Source: Nocardia sp. NBC_01503
GTDB taxonomy: Bacteria > Actinomycetota > Actinomycetes > Mycobacteriales > Mycobacteriaceae
NCBI RefSeq assembly: GCF_036327755.1
Contig: NZ_CP109596.1
Location: 3,968,001-4,032,000, forward strand
Length of the DNA stretch: 64,000 nucleotides
Direction of reading: 5' to 3'
Below the pieces are notes generated by a model. That model searched no databases. It had not been told where the DNA came from and saw nothing but the letters and a program-made list of their open reading frames with translations. How positions within the stretch are numbered: position 1 is the stretch's first letter; every line of letters starts with the position of its first letter. Both the position numbers and the translations under genes were made by a program. Of the stretch, positions 50,335 to 58,291 are shown one piece after another.

Positions 50335-50355
50335 CGAATTACTCCGGACCACACG

Positions 50356-50420
50356 GCGGCAGTGAAAACGGCTGCCGCTCAGTGTGTTTCAAAGCTTGCT
50401 GTGTTGGGTACACAGCAAGC
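50356..50420. terminator. two hairpins between convergent Rv3259-like and whiB2 genes
   Basis: GCGGCAG/CTGCCGC at 50356-50378 and a perfect 11-bp stem GCTTGCTGTGT/ACACAGCAAGC at 50394-50420. The second probably ends whiB2 transcripts (it is followed on that strand by TTTGAAA). Confidence 0.8.
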
Positions 50421-50425
50421 CCGGT

Positions 50426-50899
50426 TCAGATGATGCCGCGCTTGAGGCGACGGCGCTCGCGCTCGGAGAGTCCGCCCCAGATGCCGAACCGCTCATCATT
50501 GGCGAGGGCGTACTCCAGGCATTCGTCGCGAACTTCGCAGCCCAGGCAGATGCGCTTGGCCTCGCGGGTGGAGCCGCCCTTCTCGGGGAAGAACGCCTCC
50601 GGGTCGGTCTGGGCGCAGAGCGCCCGTTCTTGCCACTGCTCCGCCTCGGTCATCTGGCGACCGCCGCGGGAAAAACTGTCGAACGCTTCATCATTGCCCG
50701 TGACGATCAGGCTCAGGCGCGGTGGTTCGGGCTGGTACTGCGCACGAGCCCATTGACCGCCCCCCGGCCGTATCGTCATCGGTTCACCCCCCTCGATTCC
50801 GTTCCAAGCATCGGCGCAGAAGTCAGGTGCTGCGCCAGCTGTGGAATCGGTTTGCGATACACCGCCTGGAATATTCGACGGGGCCAGCTCATCGGCCAT
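50426..50899 (-). CDS. whiB2: WhiB2 iron-sulfur transcription factor
   Basis: 157 aa from ATG 50899. The WhiB domain occupies the last 80 residues: Cys in A-L-C-A-Q-T-D, then K-R-I-C-L-G-C-E-V-R-D-E-C for the [4Fe-4S] cluster, the G-I-W-G-G-L turn and the basic DNA-binding tail R-E-R-R-R-L-K-R-G. It is nearly identical to mycobacterial WhiB2/WhmD, which is essential for septation. Two start codons each have a strong ribosome site: ATG 50899 (GAGGAGG) and ATG 50779 (GAGGGGGG), giving proteins of 157 and 117 aa. The extra N-terminal 40 residues have no known domain. Confidence 0.93.
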   Translation of the reverse strand: MADELAPSNIPGGVSQTDSTAGAAPDFCADAWNGIEGGEPMTIRPGGGQWARAQYQPEPPRLSLIVTGNDEAFDSFSRGGRQMTEAEQWQERALCAQTDPEAFFPEKGGSTREAKRICLGCEVRDECLEYALANDERFGIWGGLSERERRRLKRGII

Positions 50900-51246
50900 C
50901 GCTCCGCCTCCTCACTGTGTGTTAGCGCAGAATGATTAATCCGTCGGAACCGATCCCACCGACGGCCCAACACCGCGACGTAGTCCCGCGGCCATCCCCG
51001 AGCTGTTCGCCATTCCGAATGTACGAACGCCTGTTCGAAATACCGTCCGCGCCTTGAGCTCTCGCGCGGACCCGGAATGACATGCCTGTGATTAGACACG
51101 CCGGGCGTGGCGATGGTCAAGCCGCCGAAGCTATTCCGTTACCATCTCGGACCCCGTTCGGGAAGGTTCCCGCAGATCAGACAGCAAATTCACAGCAAAT
51201 ATCCCATGGGGCGTGTCCGCACCCGAACCGCATAGGCTGTGCGGAT
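50900..51246. other. 347-bp divergent promoter region of whiB2 and fbiA
   Basis: No gene is visible. The region contains a LexA-like box (51023-51038) and a 7-bp inverted repeat CCGTCGG...CCGACGG (50941-50965), 42 bp upstream of the whiB2 start. A long leader for whiB2 is likely, as in mycobacteria. Confidence 0.6.
51023..51038. promoter_or_regulatory. candidate LexA (SOS) box
   Basis: ACGAACGCCTGTTCGA fits the actinobacterial SOS consensus TCGAAC-N4-GTTCGA at 11 of 12 defined positions. It lies 124 bp upstream of the longer whiB2 start and 209 bp upstream of fbiA. Confidence 0.55.
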
Positions 51247-52245
51247 GTGACTCGAGAACAAGCGGACACCGCACCCGGCACCGGTCTGCGGATCGCGGTA
51301 TTGGTCGGCGGAGTAGGCGGCGCTCGGTTCCTGCAGGGCGTGCGCGCACTGGTCCCCGGGGCCGAGATAACCGCCATTGTGAATGTCGGTGACGACGTCT
51401 GGATGCACGGTCTGCGCATCTGTCCTGACCTGGACACCTGCATGTACACCCTGGGTGGGGGCATAGACCCCGAACGCGGCTGGGGGCATGCGAACGAGAC
51501 GTGGAACGCCAAAGAGGAATTGGCGAAATACAACGCTCAGCCCGATTGGTTCGGACTGGGTGATCGCGATATCGCGACCCATCTCATTCGCACCGAAATG
51601 CTGCGTCAGGGGTACCCGCTCTCCGCGGTGACCGAGGCCCTGTGTAAACGCTGGGAGCCCGGTGTGCGGTTGCTGCCCGCAACCGACGATCGGTCCGAAA
51701 CGCACGTTGTTATCGGGGACCCGGAGAGTCCTGGCGAACGTCGCGCGATCCATTTTCAGGAGTGGTGGGTGCGATACCGAGCAAACGTAGAGACCCATGG
51801 ATTCGTGACTATTGGGGCGGATCAAGCAAAACCGGCTCCCGGTGTGACGGAAATCATAGCGTCCGCGGACGTCGTTCTTCTGGCCCCCTCGAACCCCGTG
51901 GTGAGCGTCGGATCCATCCTGGCCGTGCCCGGTATCCGGGGCGCGCTGCGCACCACCACCGCCAAGATCATCGGCCTGTCGCCGGTGATCGACGGAAAAC
52001 CGTTGCGCGGCATGGCCGATGAATGCCTCTCCGTGATCGGTGTCGAGACCAGCGCCGAGGCCGTCGGCAACCACTACGGCGCGCGCACCGGCACCGGCAT
52101 CCTGGACGGCTGGCTCATTCACAGCACCGATACCGCCGAGGTACCCGGCGTCGAGGTGCGCAGCGTCCCGCTGCTCATGTCCGATCCCGCCGCCACCGCC
52201 GAAATGGTGCGTCAGGCCCTGGATATCGCGGGCGTGAAACCATGA
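51247..52245 (+). CDS. fbiA: 2-phospho-L-lactate transferase family enzyme of F420 synthesis
   Basis: 332-aa FbiA/CofD. It joins the activated phospho-acid (phosphoenolpyruvyl-GDP in mycobacteria) to the riboflavin-like chromophore Fo, giving dehydro-F420-0. Visible landmarks are V-L-V-G-G-V-G-G-A-R-F-L-Q-G, the metal/phosphate-binding N-V-G-D-D-V-W-M-H-G-L, S-N-P-V-V-S-V-G and G-L-S-P-V-I-D-G-K-P. GTG 51247 begins the conserved part. fbiB starts 41 bp after its stop. The fbiA-fbiB pair beside whiB2 matches M. tuberculosis. Confidence 0.95.
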   Translation: MTREQADTAPGTGLRIAVLVGGVGGARFLQGVRALVPGAEITAIVNVGDDVWMHGLRICPDLDTCMYTLGGGIDPERGWGHANETWNAKEELAKYNAQPDWFGLGDRDIATHLIRTEMLRQGYPLSAVTEALCKRWEPGVRLLPATDDRSETHVVIGDPESPGERRAIHFQEWWVRYRANVETHGFVTIGADQAKPAPGVTEIIASADVVLLAPSNPVVSVGSILAVPGIRGALRTTTAKIIGLSPVIDGKPLRGMADECLSVIGVETSAEAVGNHYGARTGTGILDGWLIHSTDTAEVPGVEVRSVPLLMSDPAATAEMVRQALDIAGVKP

Positions 52246-52285
52246 GTGCGCCAACGGGAATGCGAAACTTCGCGGGAGTGACAGC

Positions 52286-53683
52286 GTGACCACAGAATCG
52301 AACGCGCCCGACGGCCTTCCCGTACCGGGCCCGGCCGCAACGCCCGGCGATCATGCGTCGGGCGGCGAATTGCGCATTTTGCCGATCACCGGGCTGCCGG
52401 AGTTCCGGCCGGGCGATGACATCGCCGAACATATTGCGGCACAAGCGCCTTGGTTGCGGGACGGCGATGTGCTGGTGGTGACCAGCAAGATCGTCTCGAA
52501 GGTCGAGGGGCGCATTGTCAGCGCGCCCGTCGATCCCGAGGAGCGCGATGCGGCGCGCCGCGAACTGGTGCGGCAGGAGGCGGTGCGCGTGCTCGCGCGC
52601 AAGAACCGCACCCTCATCACCGAGAACAAGCTCGGCATCGTGCAGGCCGCCTCCGGTGTGGACGGCTCCAATGTCGAAAAGGGCGAATTGGTGCTGCTGC
52701 CGGTCGATCCGGACGCCAGCGCCAAGGCGCTGCGCACCGCGCTCGCCGAACGCCTCGGCGTGCGGGTGGCCGTGGTCGTCACCGACACCATGGGCCGGGC
52801 CTGGCGCAACGGTCAGATCGACGCCGCCATCGGATCCTCCGGACTGATGGTCATGCACGACTACGACGGCGCCATCGACGGGCAAGGCAATGAACTGCAC
52901 GTCACCCTGGTCGCCATCGCAGATGAACTGGCCGCGGCCGCGGATCTGGTGAAGGGCAAACTGGGTGCGGTCCCGGTCGCGGTGGTGCGCGGACTCGAGT
53001 ACACCGACGACGGCTCCGGCGCGGTCGATCTGCTGCGCCGCGGCGCGGAGGACCTGTTCTGGCTCGGCACCGAGGAGGCCATCGCGCGCGGGCGCGGCGA
53101 GGCCCTGCTCATGCGCCGCTCGGTGCGCCAATTCGCCGATGCCGCAGTCGATCCCGAGGTGATTCGGGCTGCCGTGGGTGAGGCGCTCACCGCTCCCGCC
53201 CCGCATCACACCCGCCCGGTGCGCTTCGTCTGGCTGCGCGAGCGCGGCCTGCGCGATCGACTGCTCGAGGCCATGGCGCAGAAGTGGCACCAGGATCTCG
53301 CCGGTGACGGGCTCTCGCCCGAGCGCGCGGAGAAGCGAGTCTCGCGGGGCCGCATCCTGTTCGACGCCCCCGAGGTGATCATCCCGTTCTGCGTGCCCGA
53401 CGGTGCGCACGACTATCCGGACGAACGCCGCCGCGCCAACGAGGCCACCATGTTCAATGTGGCGGTGGGCGCGGCCGTACAGGGTCTGCTGGTCTCGCTC
53501 GCCACCAAGGGCGTCGGCAGCTGCTGGATCGGCTCCACCATCTTCGCCCCGGAGATCACCCGTGAGGTGCTCGGTCTCGCCTCGGATTGGAATCCGCTGG
53601 GAGCCATAGCGATCGGCTACCCACTGGAGGAGCTCGTACCGCGTGATCCGCGCGAGCCGGGGATCGGACTGGTGGAGCTGTGA
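52286..53683 (+). CDS. fbiB: bifunctional F420-0:gamma-glutamyl ligase / dehydro-F420-0 reductase
   Basis: 465-aa two-domain enzyme. The N-terminal ligase (about 1-260) adds the poly-gamma-glutamate tail: V-V-T-S-K-I-V-S-K-V-E-G-R, V-V-T-D-T-M-G-R-A-W-R and D-E-L-A-A-A-A-D-L. The C-terminal FMN-binding nitroreductase domain (about 265-465; R-R-S-V-R-Q-F-A-D at its start, G-V-G-S-C-W-I-G-S near its end) reduces dehydro-F420-0. GTG 52286 follows GGGAG. Together with FbiA this supplies cofactor F420 for deazaflavin-dependent reductases; no fbiC or F420-dependent dehydrogenase gene is in the window. Confidence 0.95.
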   Translation: MTTESNAPDGLPVPGPAATPGDHASGGELRILPITGLPEFRPGDDIAEHIAAQAPWLRDGDVLVVTSKIVSKVEGRIVSAPVDPEERDAARRELVRQEAVRVLARKNRTLITENKLGIVQAASGVDGSNVEKGELVLLPVDPDASAKALRTALAERLGVRVAVVVTDTMGRAWRNGQIDAAIGSSGLMVMHDYDGAIDGQGNELHVTLVAIADELAAAADLVKGKLGAVPVAVVRGLEYTDDGSGAVDLLRRGAEDLFWLGTEEAIARGRGEALLMRRSVRQFADAAVDPEVIRAAVGEALTAPAPHHTRPVRFVWLRERGLRDRLLEAMAQKWHQDLAGDGLSPERAEKRVSRGRILFDAPEVIIPFCVPDGAHDYPDERRRANEATMFNVAVGAAVQGLLVSLATKGVGSCWIGSTIFAPEITREVLGLASDWNPLGAIAIGYPLEELVPRDPREPGIGLVEL

Positions 53684-53691
53684 TCGGCGCT

Positions 53692-53778
53692 GTGGATCCC
53701 GGCCAAGAAGCGTTCCGGGATGACGGGGTCGGTGTGGCGCGCCGGGATGACCGGGCGGGTGTGGCGCGCCGGCTGATC
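53692..53778. repeat. family A right arm with tandem partial duplicates
   Basis: GTGGATCCCGGCCAAGAAGC...GGGATGACGG, then two further copies of GTGTGGCGCGCCGGGATGAC and GTGTGGCGCGCCGGCTGATC. It occupies the fbiB-Nudix gap. Confidence 0.78.
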
Positions 53779-53795
53779 AGGACGGGAGCCCACCT

Positions 53796-54314
53796 GTGAG
53801 CGCGGAGTCGTTGCACGAGTCGGCGGTGGAATTGCTCGAAACCTGGGCTCCGGCAACGGGTCCCGAGCAGTCGCTGCGTGAGGCGATGCTGGCGTTTCTG
53901 GGGTCCGCGCCGCGTGGATGCCTGCGCGAGCATGCGGCGGGGCATATCACCGCCTCGGCGATCGTGCTCTCGCATGACGAATCGCGGGTGCTGCTGACGC
54001 TGCACCCGCGCGTGGGTCGCTGGATTCAGCTCGGCGGGCACTGCGAGGAGTCCGACGATACGGTCGCGGCCGCCGCGTTCCGGGAGGCCACCGAGGAGTC
54101 CGGGATCGCGGGGCTGACCCTGGAGCCAGGTCTGTACGGAGCGCAGGCCCATCCGATCAAGTGCTCGCTGGGCGTGCCCACCCGGCACCTGGATCTGCTG
54201 TTCAAGATCAAGGCGCCGGAAGGCGCTGTCCCCGTGCGCAGTTCGGAATCCACCGATCTGCGCTGGTGGCCGGTGGATGCGCTGCCCGCCGATGCGGACG
54301 TGCTGCTGTACTGA
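53796..54314 (+). CDS. Nudix hydrolase
   Basis: 172-aa pyrophosphohydrolase of the Nudix superfamily. The Nudix box reads G-G-H-C-E-E-S-D-D-T ... R-E-A-T-E-E-S-G-I, the variant spacing used by the NUDIX subgroup starting G-G-H-C-E. The catalytic R-E-x-x-E-E is intact. T-A-S-A-I-V-L is the first strand and R-H-L-D-L-L-F-K-I the later one. The substrate is unknown. It is close to fbiB, so a role in nucleotide or flavin-cofactor turnover is possible but speculative. A flavin riboswitch begins 71 bp after its stop. Confidence 0.88.
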   Translation: MSAESLHESAVELLETWAPATGPEQSLREAMLAFLGSAPRGCLREHAAGHITASAIVLSHDESRVLLTLHPRVGRWIQLGGHCEESDDTVAAAAFREATEESGIAGLTLEPGLYGAQAHPIKCSLGVPTRHLDLLFKIKAPEGAVPVRSSESTDLRWWPVDALPADADVLLY

Positions 54315-54385
54315 CCGGTGAGCGGGGCACCGGCCGTCGTCACATTGATTCCGGCCGGGCCAGCGCCTAGAGTCCGAAACCGTAA

Positions 54386-54548
54386 GACGTTCTCAGGGCG
54401 GGGTGGAAATCCCCACCGGCGGTCATGGCGTCCGGCCTATCCGGCACGCATGAGCCCGCGAGCGCCGCGCCATCCTCGGATGGTGCGGGTCAGCAGATCC
54501 CGGTGTGATTCCGGAGCCGACGGTCACAGTCCGGATGAAAGAGAACGC
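54386..54548 (+). promoter_or_regulatory. FMN riboswitch (RFN element)
   Basis: All conserved blocks of the RFN element are present in order: ACGTTCTCAGGGCGGGGTG, CCCCACCGGCGG, AGCCCGCGAGCG, GGTCAGCAGATC, GAGCCGACGGTCACAGTCC, GGATGAAAGAGAACG. The P1 stem forms between CGTTCTC and GAGAACG. It binds FMN and lowers expression of the downstream lumazine synthase gene. Confidence 0.97.
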
Positions 54549-54559
54549 GACGGTTCGCA

Positions 54560-54625
54560 CCTGTCCGCGCTCGCGGCTGGGCGTGTTCGCGTCGTCATGC
54601 CCTGGGTGACAACGCGAACAGGAGA
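54560..54625 (+). promoter_or_regulatory. possible expression platform of the FMN riboswitch
   Basis: CGCGAACAGG (54613-54622), which includes the first bases of the ribosome site AGGAG, can pair either with TGTTCGCGTCGTCA (54584-54597, local hairpin) or with CCTGTCCGCG (54560-54569, 9 of 10). Two mutually exclusive helices around the Shine-Dalgarno site suggest translational control. Confidence 0.5.
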
Positions 54626-54630
54626 TACTC

Positions 54631-55086
54631 ATGTCACCCATCACCGAGTCCCGTCGGATCGCCGTCATCGCCGCGCGCTGGCATGCGGAGATCGTGGACA
54701 ATGCCGTCGAGGCCGCCCGTGCGGGTCTGGCCGAACGCGGATACCCCGAGGTCGATGTGATCGAGGTGCCCGGCGCGTTCGAAATCCCTTTGCAGGCACA
54801 GCGTTTGGCCAAGAGCGGTCGTTATGCCGCGGTCGCCGCGTGCGCGCTGGTCGTCGACGGTGGTATCTACCGGCACGATTTCGTGGCCGCCACCGTGGTC
54901 GAGGCGCTCATGCGGGTCCAGTTGGACACCGATGTGCCGGTCTTCTCGGCGGTGCTCACCCCGCATCATTTCCATGAGCACGAGGAGCATCTGACCTACT
55001 ACTCGCGGCACTTCACCGTGAAGGGTGGCGAATTGGCCAAGGCCATCGCCGCCACCCTCGCCCTGGATACCGTTCCGGTCGGCTGA
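54631..55086 (+). CDS. ribH: 6,7-dimethyl-8-ribityllumazine synthase, type II-like
   Basis: 151-aa penultimate enzyme of riboflavin synthesis. It condenses the ribitylamino-uracil with dihydroxybutanone phosphate. The motifs are I-A-A-R-W-H-A-E-I-V, V-P-G-A-F-E-I-P and A-C-A-L-V-V-D-G-G-I-Y-R-H-D. The C-terminal segment with H-F-H-E-H-E-E-H and F-T-V-K-G-G-E-L-A resembles the decameric RibH2 of Brucella and rhizobia rather than the icosahedral type. AGGAGA precedes the ATG. It is the only riboflavin gene here, under its own FMN riboswitch, so it is probably a second ribH copy in the genome. Confidence 0.92.
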   Translation: MSPITESRRIAVIAARWHAEIVDNAVEAARAGLAERGYPEVDVIEVPGAFEIPLQAQRLAKSGRYAAVAACALVVDGGIYRHDFVAATVVEALMRVQLDTDVPVFSAVLTPHHFHEHEEHLTYYSRHFTVKGGELAKAIAATLALDTVPVG

Positions 55087-55092
55087 GACGAC

Positions 55093-55171
55093 GCAGTCCC
55101 GCACCCTCGAGATCGCGGAGGCGAGGGTGCGGGACTGCTGCGCTGCGGCGGTACGGCATTGCGCCGCAGCG
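55093..55171. terminator. double hairpin between convergent ribH and dctA
   Basis: First a perfect 17-bp stem GCAGTCCCGCACCCTCG/CGAGGGTGCGGGACTGC (55093-55138), then CGCTGCGGCG/CGCCGCAGCG (55141-55171). It lies between the ribH stop and the dctA stop, so both genes can use it. Confidence 0.88.
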
Positions 55172-55200
55172 ATTCTGGTTCCGGCGGTGATCGCGGGCAG

Positions 55201-56550
55201 CTACGCCGGAACCGGGCTCTTCTCCATCGGGACGGCCTCGGGGTGATCGTCGACCATGGTGGTTTCGTCGAACGGCAACTGCCGGTCCAGGACCGCCCGC
55301 ACCCGGGCGGGTTCGATGGTTCCGGTCCAGGTGCCGATGAGGACGGTGGCGACCGCGTTACCCGAGAAGTTGGTCACCGCACGGGCTTCGGACATGAACC
55401 GGTCGATACCGACGATCAGGCCGACACCGTCCAGCAGTTCGGGGCGATGGCTCTGCAAACCGCCGGCCAGGGTGGCCAGACCCGCGCCGGTGACACCGGC
55501 CGCGCCCTTGGAGGCCACGATCATGAAGATCAGCAGGCCGAGCTGTTCGGTCCAGGACAGCGGCTTGTGCATGGCATCGGCGACGAAGAGCGTGGCCATG
55601 GTCAGGTAGATGGCGGTGCCGTCCAGATTGAACGAATACCCGGTCGGCACAACGACACCCACGGTGGAGCGCTCCACGCCCAGATGTTCCATCTTGGCGA
55701 TCAAGCGCGGTAGCGCCGACTCCGAGGAGGAGGTGGCCACGATCAGCAGGTATTCCCGCGCCAGGTACCGCACCAGTTTGAAGATCGATACCCCGGAGAC
55801 CGCGCGCAGCAGTGTGCCCAGAATGCCGAAGACGAAAACCACGCAGGTGAGATAGAACGCCACCATGAGCAGCGCCAACTCCTTCACCGCGTCGAGTCCG
55901 GTGCGCGCCACCACATTCGCGATCGCGCCGAACGCGCCGATCGGCGCCAGCCACAGAATCATGGTGAGAATTCGGAACACCAGCTTCTGCACCAGTCCGA
56001 TACCGCGCAGCAGCGGTTCGCCGGTCGCGCCCATGGCCTGGATGCCGAAGCCGACCAGCAGTGCCACGAACAGCGTCTGCAGCACCTTGCCGGTGGTCAG
56101 TGACGAGACCAGCGTGGTGGGCACGATGTCCCTGAGGAAGTCCCAGGTGCCGCCCGCGCCCTGTGCGTCCTTCACGTACTTGGCGGTCTCCTTGGCGTGC
56201 CCGGCGATATCGAGCCCACTGCCCGGATGCAGCAGATTGCCGACCACCAGACCGATCGCCAGGGCCACCGTCGACATGATCAGGAAGTAGGCCAGCGCCA
56301 TTCCGCCGACCTTGCCGACCTTCGCCGCGGCCCGCACCGAACCGATACCCAGCACGATGGTGCAGAAGATGACCGGCGAGATCATCATCTTGATCAGGTT
56401 CACGAACAGGGTGCCGAGCTCACCCACCTGTTTGCCGAACCCCGGTGCCAGCCAGCCGACCAGAATGCCCGCCAGTACGGCGGCGATGACGGCCAAGTAC
56501 AGCCAATGCGTGCGGTCGCGCCGGTGGGCGGTCGGTGTCGTGGTACTCAT
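55201..56550 (-). CDS. dctA: C4-dicarboxylate/amino acid:cation symporter (DctA/GltP family)
   Basis: 449-aa secondary carrier of the DAACS family, eight helices plus two re-entrant hairpins. The signature elements are A-T-S-S-S-E-S-A-L-P in hairpin 1, N-L-D-G-T-A-I-Y in helix 7, and S-K-G-A-A-G-V-T-G-A-G in hairpin 2. The T-S-S-S-E-S serine motif and the DcuS/R-like genes next door fit uptake of succinate, fumarate or malate rather than glutamate. ATG 56550 starts a 20-residue cytosolic lead. It is transcribed divergently from the sensor kinase across a 121-bp region with two CRP-like sites. Confidence 0.92.
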   Translation of the reverse strand: MSTTTPTAHRRDRTHWLYLAVIAAVLAGILVGWLAPGFGKQVGELGTLFVNLIKMMISPVIFCTIVLGIGSVRAAAKVGKVGGMALAYFLIMSTVALAIGLVVGNLLHPGSGLDIAGHAKETAKYVKDAQGAGGTWDFLRDIVPTTLVSSLTTGKVLQTLFVALLVGFGIQAMGATGEPLLRGIGLVQKLVFRILTMILWLAPIGAFGAIANVVARTGLDAVKELALLMVAFYLTCVVFVFGILGTLLRAVSGVSIFKLVRYLAREYLLIVATSSSESALPRLIAKMEHLGVERSTVGVVVPTGYSFNLDGTAIYLTMATLFVADAMHKPLSWTEQLGLLIFMIVASKGAAGVTGAGLATLAGGLQSHRPELLDGVGLIVGIDRFMSEARAVTNFSGNAVATVLIGTWTGTIEPARVRAVLDRQLPFDETTMVDDHPEAVPMEKSPVPA

Positions 56551-56581
56551 GCGTTGGTCCGGTCCTTACGTCTTCCATTGG

Positions 56582-56597
56582 TGTGAGCCCGCTCACC
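56582..56597. promoter_or_regulatory. CRP-like site 1 (dctA-sensor promoter)
   Basis: TGTGAGCCCGCTCACC, 9 of 10 defined positions of TGTGA-N6-TCACA. The centre is about 39 bp upstream of the dctA start codon and 45 bp from site 2. Confidence 0.6.
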
Positions 56598-56626
56598 CCA
56601 CTGTGTGAAGAATGATGTCCTGGAGC

Positions 56627-56642
56627 AGTGACGCCGGTCACT
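56627..56642. promoter_or_regulatory. CRP-like site 2 (dctA-sensor promoter)
   Basis: AGTGACGCCGGTCACT, core GTGA-N6-TCAC and fully symmetric (extended to CAGTGAC...GTCACTG). It is 29 bp upstream of the sensor kinase start. Confidence 0.58.
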
Positions 56643-56671
56643 GTTTCGTAAGTTTTGTTCACGGAGGTGCG

Positions 56672-58282
56672 GTGATCGGTCGGAGAACGGACCCGGGTGT
56701 GCCCAGACGCGGGCGCACCGTCGCGGGGCAGGCGTTCGTGGTGCAGTTGGTGGTGCTGGCCGTGGTCATCTGCGTCGGTACGGCGCTGGTGGTGCTGCAG
56801 ACGCGGCATGCGCAGGATGCCGCCACCCGCGCGCGGGTCACCGACATCGCGGTGGCGGTCGCGCGGGCTCCCTCGACGCTCGCGGCGGTGCGGAGCCCGG
56901 ATCCGACGGCTCTGCTGCAACCGGTCACCGAGGCCATTCGCACGCAGACCGAGGTCGACTTCATCGTGGTGATGGCACCGGATCGCACCCGGTACACCCA
57001 TACCGATCCCCAGCGCATCGGAAAACCGTTCAGCGGCAATATCGAACGGGCGCTGGCGGGGGAGACCTTCACCGAAACCTTCACCGGCACTCTGGGTCCG
57101 TCGATTCGATCGGTCACTCCGGTGCGCGATGCGGACGGCCGGATCGTCGCGCTGGTCTCGGCGGGCGTGACCCGCACCCATATCGGCGCACAGGTCACCG
57201 AGCAGCTGCCGATGATTCTCATCGCGGCCGCCTCCGGTCTGGTGCTGGCGACCCTGGGCGCACTGCTGTTGCGGCGCAGGCTGTTACGCCAGACCGTCGG
57301 ACTCGCACCCGCGGAACTGCGCGCCCTGTACGACCATCACGACGCGGTGCTGCATTCGGTGCACGAGGGTCTGCTGGTCTTCGACAAGGCCGGTGAGCGG
57401 GCCGAGGTGGTGAACGATCAGGCGCGGCGGCTGCTCGAACTTCCGGACGGACCGGTTGGTCGTACCGACCTGCCCATCTCATTGCAACGCTTGGGATCCG
57501 GTGTGGTGCGCGATGAAATGCATGTCACCGCCGACCGCGTCCTGGTGGTGAATCAGGATGTGGTCGAGTACAGCGGACGCCGAGTGGGCACCGTGCTCAC
57601 TCTCCGCGACCACACCGAATTGCGGGATGTACTGGGTGAATTGAACTCGGTCCGCGGTTTCGCCGACGCGCTGCGCGCGCAGGCGCACGAGGCGGCCAAT
57701 CGGCTGCACGCGGTCGTCACCATGGTCGAACTGGGCCGCCACCGCGAGGCCGTCGCCTTCGCCACCGCGGAACTCGAACTCTCCCAGGCGCTCATCGACC
57801 GGCTGACCGGTTCGGTCGCCGAACCCGCCGTGGTGGCACTGCTGCTGGGCAAGGTCGAACAGGCCGCCGAGTACGGGGTGGAGCTGACCATCACCGGTGA
57901 CACCCTGCTGGACTCCACCGAACCGCTCACCGCGCACGAAATGGTCACGCTGCTCGGCAATCTCGTCGACAACGCCCTGGACGCGGTAGGTCGCGATGAG
58001 GACGCCTGGGTGGAGGTGACCGTGCGCCGGGACGAGACCGAATTGTATGTCCGGGTTGCCGACAGCGGACCCGGTATGTCCGAGGAGCTGTTCAGCCGCG
58101 CCACCGAGCGTGGCTACTCCACGAAAACCGACCACCACGGTTTGGGATTGGCGCTGGTCCGCCGTCTGGTGGCTCGGCACGATGGCGAACTCAACGCCGG
58201 GCGTGAGCCGGAATCCGCTGTCGTGGTGCGGTTTTCGCTACCCGAGGCGGCCGCCGAGGAGACGGAGACCGGCGATGCCTAA
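56672..58282 (+). CDS. sensor histidine kinase, DcuS/CitA-like
   Basis: 536-aa membrane kinase. Helix 1 is Q-L-V-V-L-A-V-V-I-C-V-G-T-A-L (about 22-42). A Cache/PDC-type extracellular sensor (about 45-175) has D-F-I-V-V-M-A-P-D-R-T-R-Y-T-H, then helix 2 (L-I-A-A-A-S-G-L-V-L-A), a cytosolic PAS-like domain (about 220-325) and the kinase. The phospho-acceptor region A-Q-A-H-E-A-A-N-R-L-H matches the DcuS/CitA group. The ATPase has N-L-V-D-N-A-L-D, D-S-G-P-G-M and G-L-G-L-A-L-V. GTG 56672 follows GGAGG. It should sense dicarboxylates or citrate and control dctA. Confidence 0.92.
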   Translation: MIGRRTDPGVPRRGRTVAGQAFVVQLVVLAVVICVGTALVVLQTRHAQDAATRARVTDIAVAVARAPSTLAAVRSPDPTALLQPVTEAIRTQTEVDFIVVMAPDRTRYTHTDPQRIGKPFSGNIERALAGETFTETFTGTLGPSIRSVTPVRDADGRIVALVSAGVTRTHIGAQVTEQLPMILIAAASGLVLATLGALLLRRRLLRQTVGLAPAELRALYDHHDAVLHSVHEGLLVFDKAGERAEVVNDQARRLLELPDGPVGRTDLPISLQRLGSGVVRDEMHVTADRVLVVNQDVVEYSGRRVGTVLTLRDHTELRDVLGELNSVRGFADALRAQAHEAANRLHAVVTMVELGRHREAVAFATAELELSQALIDRLTGSVAEPAVVALLLGKVEQAAEYGVELTITGDTLLDSTEPLTAHEMVTLLGNLVDNALDAVGRDEDAWVEVTVRRDETELYVRVADSGPGMSEELFSRATERGYSTKTDHHGLGLALVRRLVARHDGELNAGREPESAVVVRFSLPEAAAEETETGDA

Positions 58283-58291
58283 GGGATGCGC

